From Rhodospirillales bacterium (GTDB taxonomy: Bacteria; Pseudomonadota; Alphaproteobacteria; Rhodospirillales; Casp-alpha2): a DNA stretch of 6,899 nucleotides. Of the stretch, positions 6,003-6,899 are shown piece by piece (the first letter of the stretch is position 1; each line of letters begins with the position of its first letter). Where the stretch lies: the NCBI GenBank assembly GCA_021775275.1, contig JAJFIE010000056.1, positions 1 to 6,899 of the forward strand, in the 5' to 3' direction. The notes under the pieces were generated by a model. It was not told where the DNA came from. It saw nothing but the letters and a program-made list of their open reading frames with translations, and searched no databases. The position numbers were made by a program, and so were the translations under genes.

Positions 6003-6899
6003 TCACGGACTTTCAGGTGTCGCGGCGCGGCGCAATCGATCATTGATGGCAATGCCCAGCCCCGTTTCCGGTATGGGCATCACAGCAATGCAACACGTAT
6101 CCGGACAATCGAGTTGCCGTAGCATGGCAAACAGGTTGGCGGCGGCTTCCCGAACATCACCGTTTTCGCTCAGATTCAAGGAATTTTCGGATGCACCTGA
6201 AAGCGCGCCTGGCCCAAAGCCTAACAATACCTCACCTGCACAGGCACTCTTGGCATTCAGACGGACAGGGGTATCCGGTGCGTAGTGGCGTTCCAGCATC
6301 CCGGGTGAACGTGGCGCAGTCGGCTCGTTTTTACCGAGGGCACTTTCCATTGGGCCGATTACAGCTTCCAGATCGGCACGGGTGATGCCACCGGGCCTCA
6401 GCAAAACAGCCCGATCATTGGTCCCATCATTGGTAAAGGCGACAACGGTGGACTCAATGCCGATATGACATGGCCCGCCATCAATAATAGCGTCCACACG
6501 CTGCCCAAGGGAAACGCTGACATGCGAGGCCAGCGTCGGGCTGATACCGCCGGAGCGATTGGCGCTGGGTGCGGCAATAGGGCGATCCGCCTTCACCAGT
6601 AATTCGTGCGCTGTTTCATGCGCCGGAACCCGAATGGCCAGTGTATCTAATCCGGCACTTGCCAGCAGTGATATGGCGGAGCCTTCGTGGCGTGGCAGGA
6701 CCATGGTCAGGGGGCCGGGCCAGAAAGCTTCAGCCAGTTTTTTCGCCACCGGATTGGCGATGACATGAGCCCAGGCGGCCTGAGGATTAGCGAAATGGAT
6801 GATCAGAGGATTGAAAGAGGGGCGACCTTTGGCTTCGAAAATAGTGGCGACGGCGTGATCAGAGATTGCATCACCGCCAAGTCCGTAGACCGTTTCCGT
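6003..6899 (-). CDS. sua5: L-threonylcarbamoyladenylate synthase, long Sua5 form, 5' end outside window
   Basis: The enzyme makes threonylcarbamoyl-AMP from threonine, bicarbonate and ATP; the TsaD-TsaB-TsaE proteins then transfer the group to A37 of ANN-decoding tRNAs (t6A). The open frame reaches the right edge, showing 298 residues; perhaps 15-30 N-terminal residues are missing. The frame opens with TETVYGLGGDA, then FEAKGRPSFNPLIIH (the K-x-R ATP-binding motif, window residues 24-26) and PSANRSGG (the S-x-N motif, about 112-114), completing the YrdC fold by about 178. A linker with SPGMLERHYAP (198-208) leads to the C-terminal Sua5 domain (about 210-295), ending with GLGIAINDRLRRAA. That extra domain separates it from the short TsaC type. 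A GTG at 6749 is internal, since family motifs continue upstream of it. The stop is TGA at 6005-6003, 58 bp before the dehydrogenase start. Confidence 0.94.
   Translation of the reverse strand, partial: TETVYGLGGDAISDHAVATIFEAKGRPSFNPLIIHFANPQAAWAHVIANPVAKKLAEAFWPGPLTMVLPRHEGSAISLLASAGLDTLAIRVPAHETAHELLVKADRPIAAPSANRSGGISPTLASHVSVSLGQRVDAIIDGGPCHIGIESTVVAFTNDGTNDRAVLLRPGGITRADLEAVIGPMESALGKNEPTAPRSPGMLERHYAPDTPVRLNAKSACAGEVLLGFGPGALSGASENSLNLSENGDVREAAANLFAMLRQLDCPDTCCIAVMPIPETGLGIAINDRLRRAATPESP

Noticed and set aside
6003..6749. Complete 248-residue protein starting at a GTG at 6749
   Set aside because: The same frame continues to the window edge with core Sua5 motifs (TETVYGLGGDA, KGRP), so the GTG is internal and the gene is partial.

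Overview
This window is a tightly packed bacterial chromosome segment in which every gene is read from the minus strand. Transcription order (right to left) is sua5, FAD-linked dehydrogenase, lptG, lptD, surA. The gene content points to a Gram-negative alphaproteobacterium. The lptG-lptD-surA order is typical of that class. LptD carries the CxxC-plus-one-cysteine pattern that I associate with alphaproteobacteria, and sua5 next to a D-2-hydroxyglutarate-dehydrogenase-like gene is, from memory, also common there. GC content looks moderate (low to mid 50s by eye), which would fit a marine Rhodospirillales-like lineage. That placement is inference only.

Right part (about 4517-6899): the 3' portion of sua5 (threonylcarbamoyl-AMP synthase for tRNA t6A37, cut by the window edge), then 58 bp, then a complete 475-residue FAD-linked 2-hydroxyacid dehydrogenase. 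Centre (4310-4516): a 207-bp gene-free leader. It holds a good sigma70-like promoter, a tandem 8-bp repeat in the promoter spacer, phased A-tracts and a small stem-loop. It probably starts the outer-membrane biogenesis operon. Left part (1-4309): lptG, lptD and surA, separated by 4 bp (lptG/lptD) and overlapping by 11 bp (lptD/surA), so almost certainly co-transcribed and translationally coupled. surA runs off the left edge.

Functional logic of the left operon: LptG is one of the two membrane subunits of the LptB2FG ABC extractor that pulls lipopolysaccharide out of the inner membrane. LptD is the outer-membrane barrel that inserts it into the outer leaflet. SurA is the periplasmic chaperone that delivers barrels such as LptD to the BAM complex. 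The usual partner gene lptF is not next to lptG; its expected place is taken by the leader and the unrelated dehydrogenase gene.

I found no mobile elements, CRISPR arrays, RNA genes or clearly novel system. The most interesting features are the repeat-bearing leader upstream of lptG, the absence of lptF, the cysteine pattern of LptD and the loss of parvulin histidines in SurA.
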